DNA of 15,221 nucleotides from Candidatus Altarchaeota archaeon (GTDB lineage Archaea; Altiarchaeota; Altiarchaeia; IMC4; DAOVSA01). Where the stretch lies: NCBI GenBank assembly GCA_030633635.1, contig DAOVSA010000002.1:1-15221 (forward strand), given 5' to 3'. The notes under the pieces were generated by a model. It was not told the origin of the DNA, searched no databases, and worked only from the letters and a program-made list of their open reading frames with translations. The translations under genes and the position numbers were made by a program. Below are positions 12,471-15,221 of the stretch, piece after piece (position 1 is the stretch's first letter; every line of letters starts with the position of its first letter).

Positions 12471-15221
12471 TCACATCCAAACGACCAATTTAATCACTAT
12501 TGGCCCCCAAAGAGATCTCACACTTGTAATCCTGCTAACTTCAAATTGTATCTCTGGAGGGAGCATTATATCCATTGGATTTTCGATGCAGCCATCACAG
12601 TGGGTGGCATTCATTATGGATGAAACCACCATGTCTGGATTTTTATCGTCATAGAAATTCAACTGATCAAGCAACCTGATGAAGGCATCGTCTATTGCAT
12701 CCTCGTCTGGATCAAATTCATCCGAGGGGACTGGACCGACCAAAGCGGTTATATTCCCATCCACAATTCCATCCTGATCTATATCATACCATATGGTTGA
12801 GTTACTTCCCTCTGCTTTCCTAAATGGTTCTTCATACGGCCCGTGTGAAACGGATGGATCCAAAATGAATGTATAAATAACTCTATCGTCAGGAGAGCCT
12901 CCCATTGGAGTGCTGGGGCTACCACCCGTGTCGATACTCAGGTTATTTAGCCCGGATACCGCTAGATTTGCCGGGATTTGAACGATATACGGGTCCCCAA
13001 GTAACCGATAACTACTTCCATAGTCCCAGAGTCGGTAAACGGATACACCGTTTACGGTCAAACTGTCGGTCCAATACTCAGCAGAGTACGAAGTTACCTT
13101 TGCATCTACAACAGCTACGCCCGGAGGTACGGTGAAACTTCCGCTTTTTGGGGAACTTACATTACCCCCAAATCTTTTAAACTCGTAGGTGATATCAATA
13201 CAGCCATATTCAAAAGGTATTACTATTGGCGTGTAATTGAATTCTATATAGGAATCCGGATGGAGTGTGGAGTTAGTTATGTTGACGCTTGCACTTTGTG
13301 CGCGGAATGTTATCTTTTCTGCTATATTTATGTATATCTGTTCGAGTTCATCTGGATCATCACTATGATAAAACTCTCCATGCCCGCACTCTGATATATT
13401 CTTCAGAGTTTCTGCTCCCGCATCAACCCCAAACCCTACTGCATATACCACAATGCTGTAATTCTCATACGCTTCGCATGCCTTAGCTATCGCCTCCGCC
13501 TGTGCACCCGCCGGATCCCGGGTTCCATTGATCATCATATTGGCTTCTCCATCACTCATCACCACCATGTATTTATCTTTATCTTCTGGACTGTTATTTA
13601 GTATCTCTATTCCTCTTTGTATGGCACAGGAGATACAAGTGGCACCACAATCTGCCAAATAAGCATTTACGCTTTCATTCAGTAGGGTTTTATTCGTTGT
13701 TAGATTAGTTGAATCACAAACTGCGTCACCATAACCAACCAATCCAACCATATCACCCATGATTTTCAAAATTTCATCGATAAATATACTATCTAATTTT
13801 TTGGCCAGTTTGATTCTGGTGACATTACATATCCAGCAGTAATTGTCGTCACCTATGAACGTGCAGTAATCGGATGAACAAACGTGACTCATGTTGGTGC
13901 CTTCATACCAAGGAGTGAGCATTATATCATCCCAATACACGTCCACACCGAAACTACTGACACCCTTTTTATCATAAACTCTCAAAGTGATATCAACAGC
14001 AGCTTTCGCCACTAATTCTGGGGCAATGTTCTCATTAAAGCAAATCCATCCACCCTCATCCCCAGCAACATCCTCTTCCCATACGACGGTGCCATCAATC
14101 AACACTTGTTTGAAGTGATAACCACTCGTCCCACCAGTGTATGAATCTTTTACACATCCCCTTAGATGTGACATACCGATAATATCAAACCCGGTTATTG
14201 TTTGGGTTATTGCACCATAATACCCACTACTGGAACTAGTAGCCCATGGATAGGAGATTCTATAACTCTGGAGCCCACTATACTTATCGTCTGTGGTATA
14301 TCCACCGGACCACGAAGTACCATTCTCGGAATATCGCCAATCCCCCATTGATTCCATATGACCATTCGCGATAACATTCTCATTGTATCCCCCACAGGTA
14401 TTGATATAATGTCCGTATTCGCAGGTTTGATCTGCCGGGTCACAGGCGCCTGTACAAAAGTCCCATTGATGATAATATACCCAATCTGAACCCCTATTAA
14501 CCAACATACCCTCGGTATCAGATTCCAACTCTGCATCAAGGCCTTCTGCTCCAGTCCTCTCCTTTGCGGAACACGCAATGATGTTATTGCCATCAACCAA
14601 AACGCCTGGATCCACACTGGTCACGTAATCCCAACCCATCCCATCACACTCCGGGTCATACCCAATCTGTTTATCGTTTATATAACATATACTCCCATCA
14701 TCGCTACTCACCCTCAATGTCACATTTGTGATCGCGGATGCATTAATCACAGTGAAGGTTTTCCTGTAGAATCTCTGGCAATAATCACATCCCCAACCAG
14801 TATCTGGTGTCGTAATTGCTGACCAGAAAGAGTCATTAAAACCACCATTACCCCAGAATCTACTCCTGCATCTGAAATATGGATAGTACAGTATTGTGTC
14901 GTAATATACGAGGTTAGTAGTTGAATCATTTGCATACCAGTAGCTCATACCTTCGGTCGAATCATTCGCATACCAATAGACAAGATTCTCCATCGAATCA
15001 TTTGCATACCAGTAGCTCATACCTTCGGTCGAATCATTCGCATACCAATAGACAAGATTCTCCATCGAATCATTTGCATACCAATAACTGAGATTCTCCA
15101 TTGAGTCATTATAGAACACATAGTATTCATTCGCAAGCGAGTCATTATAGAACACATAGTATTCATTCGCAAGCGAGTCATTATAGAACACATAGTATTC
15201 ATTCGCAAGCGAGTCATTATA
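12471..15221 (-). CDS. Large secreted VWA-domain surface protein, N-terminus beyond window
   Basis: The frame is open to the window edge; 916 residues are visible, numbered from the edge. Residues 1-100 are 12-residue repeats with NDS sequons. About 115-235 is a jellyroll domain (RKTFTVINASAITNVTLRVSSDDGSICYIN). About 260-430 resembles a CenC-type carbohydrate-binding module ending VDVYWDDIML. About 470-630 is a von Willebrand factor A domain: TRIKLAKKLDSIFIDEIL, DMVGLVGYGDAV, the MIDAS Thr in GATCISCAIQRGIEIL, and the MIDAS Asp in YMVVMSDGEAN. The first MIDAS motif, DxSxS, is not seen. A calcium-loop-like DIDQDGIVDG lies near 817, and the end WGPIVIKLVVWM resembles archaeal pilin-like secreted proteins. 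Many N-x-S/T sites and Cys indicate a glycosylated, disulfide-bonded surface adhesin. The GTG at 15191 is inside a repeat, not a start. Confidence 0.85.
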   Translation of the reverse strand, partial: YNDSLANEYYVFYNDSLANEYYVFYNDSLANEYYVFYNDSMENLSYWYANDSMENLVYWYANDSTEGMSYWYANDSMENLVYWYANDSTEGMSYWYANDSTTNLVYYDTILYYPYFRCRSRFWGNGGFNDSFWSAITTPDTGWGCDYCQRFYRKTFTVINASAITNVTLRVSSDDGSICYINDKQIGYDPECDGMGWDYVTSVDPGVLVDGNNIIACSAKERTGAEGLDAELESDTEGMLVNRGSDWVYYHQWDFCTGACDPADQTCEYGHYINTCGGYNENVIANGHMESMGDWRYSENGTSWSGGYTTDDKYSGLQSYRISYPWATSSSSGYYGAITQTITGFDIIGMSHLRGCVKDSYTGGTSGYHFKQVLIDGTVVWEEDVAGDEGGWICFNENIAPELVAKAAVDITLRVYDKKGVSSFGVDVYWDDIMLTPWYEGTNMSHVCSSDYCTFIGDDNYCWICNVTRIKLAKKLDSIFIDEILKIMGDMVGLVGYGDAVCDSTNLTTNKTLLNESVNAYLADCGATCISCAIQRGIEILNNSPEDKDKYMVVMSDGEANMMINGTRDPAGAQAEAIAKACEAYENYSIVVYAVGFGVDAGAETLKNISECGHGEFYHSDDPDELEQIYINIAEKITFRAQSASVNITNSTLHPDSYIEFNYTPIVIPFEYGCIDITYEFKRFGGNVSSPKSGSFTVPPGVAVVDAKVTSYSAEYWTDSLTVNGVSVYRLWDYGSSYRLLGDPYIVQIPANLAVSGLNNLSIDTGGSPSTPMGGSPDDRVIYTFILDPSVSHGPYEEPFRKAEGSNSTIWYDIDQDGIVDGNITALVGPVPSDEFDPDEDAIDDAFIRLLDQLNFYDDKNPDMVVSSIMNATHCDGCIENPMDIMLPPEIQFEVSRITSVRSLWGPIVIKLVVWM
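14923..15221 (-). repeat. 36-bp tandem repeat array (12-residue NDS repeats)
   Basis: Eight complete 36-bp units run from 14923 to 15210 and a ninth is cut by the window edge. Units at 15103-15138, 15139-15174 and 15175-15210 are identical. The pair 14923-14994 is repeated exactly as 14995-15066, a 72-bp higher-order repeat. Each unit codes for 12 residues containing N-D-S, giving nine sequons spaced exactly 12 residues apart in view. Variants are NDSLANEYYVFY (three times), NDSMENLVYWYA (twice), NDSTEGMSYWYA (twice) and single others. The array runs off the window, so total copy number is unknown. Confidence 0.95.

Noticed and set aside
14207..14617. 136-codon alternative frame within the VWA surface protein
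   Set aside because: No domain is recognisable, and the main frame has clear domains, sequons and Cys spacing over the same bases.
14923..15221. 36-bp direct repeats that could be taken for a CRISPR array
   Set aside because: The units are directly abutting with no spacers, keep a reading frame and encode conserved 12-residue repeats, so this is a protein repeat array.
15191..15221. GTG at 15191 as the start of the surface protein
   Set aside because: The GTG is a Val inside a repeat unit, the frame is open to the edge, and no signal peptide follows; the true start is outside the window.

Overview
This window comes from an archaeon. It carries archaeal-type ribosomal proteins (uS13, uS4, uS11, eL18, uL13, uS9), archaeal RNA polymerase subunits D, N and K, an archaeal UMP kinase, and a tRNA with a bulge-helix-bulge intron. 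The gene order S13-S4-S11-rpoD-tRNA-Leu-L18e-L13-S9-rpoN-rpoK-enolase is the classical euryarchaeal arrangement. A homocitrate synthase-like enzyme, an S-layer/CARDB-type secreted protein and a PspC protein would fit a methanogen- or ANME-like lineage, but the sequence alone does not settle the taxon. The DNA is moderately AT-rich throughout.

Left part, + strand (1-4956): the 3' end of pyrH, then a likely operon of a LolD/MacB-type ABC ATPase, a small PspC membrane protein, a secreted multi-domain beta-sandwich protein with a C-terminal membrane anchor, and a MacB/FtsX-type permease, followed closely by thymidylate kinase. The ATPase, permease and anchored extracytoplasmic protein probably act together at the cell surface.

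Middle, - strand (5014-10807): read from right to left, this is rps13, rps4, rps11, rpoD, tRNA-Leu(GAG), rpl18e, rpl13, rps9, rpoN, rpoK, eno, then a separately promoted small hypothetical gene. Genes are tightly packed; rps11 overlaps rps4 and rpoK nearly touches eno. Unusual points are a 57-nt intron in the D-loop of the tRNA, an 80-residue low-complexity heptad-repeat extension on S11 started at a TTG behind a strong Shine-Dalgarno site, and a 39-bp tandem duplication of the 3' end of rps11.

Right part, - strand (10808-15221): a 360-bp intergenic stretch with dyads and a possible small RNA, a homocitrate/isopropylmalate synthase-family gene whose promoter holds a perfect 15-bp tandem duplication, and the 3' 2.75 kb of a large surface protein. 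The visible start of that protein is a 12-residue repeat array with an N-glycosylation sequon in each unit, followed by two lectin-like domains, a VWA domain whose first metal-binding motif is not in view, and a C-terminal region. Its 5' end lies beyond the window.
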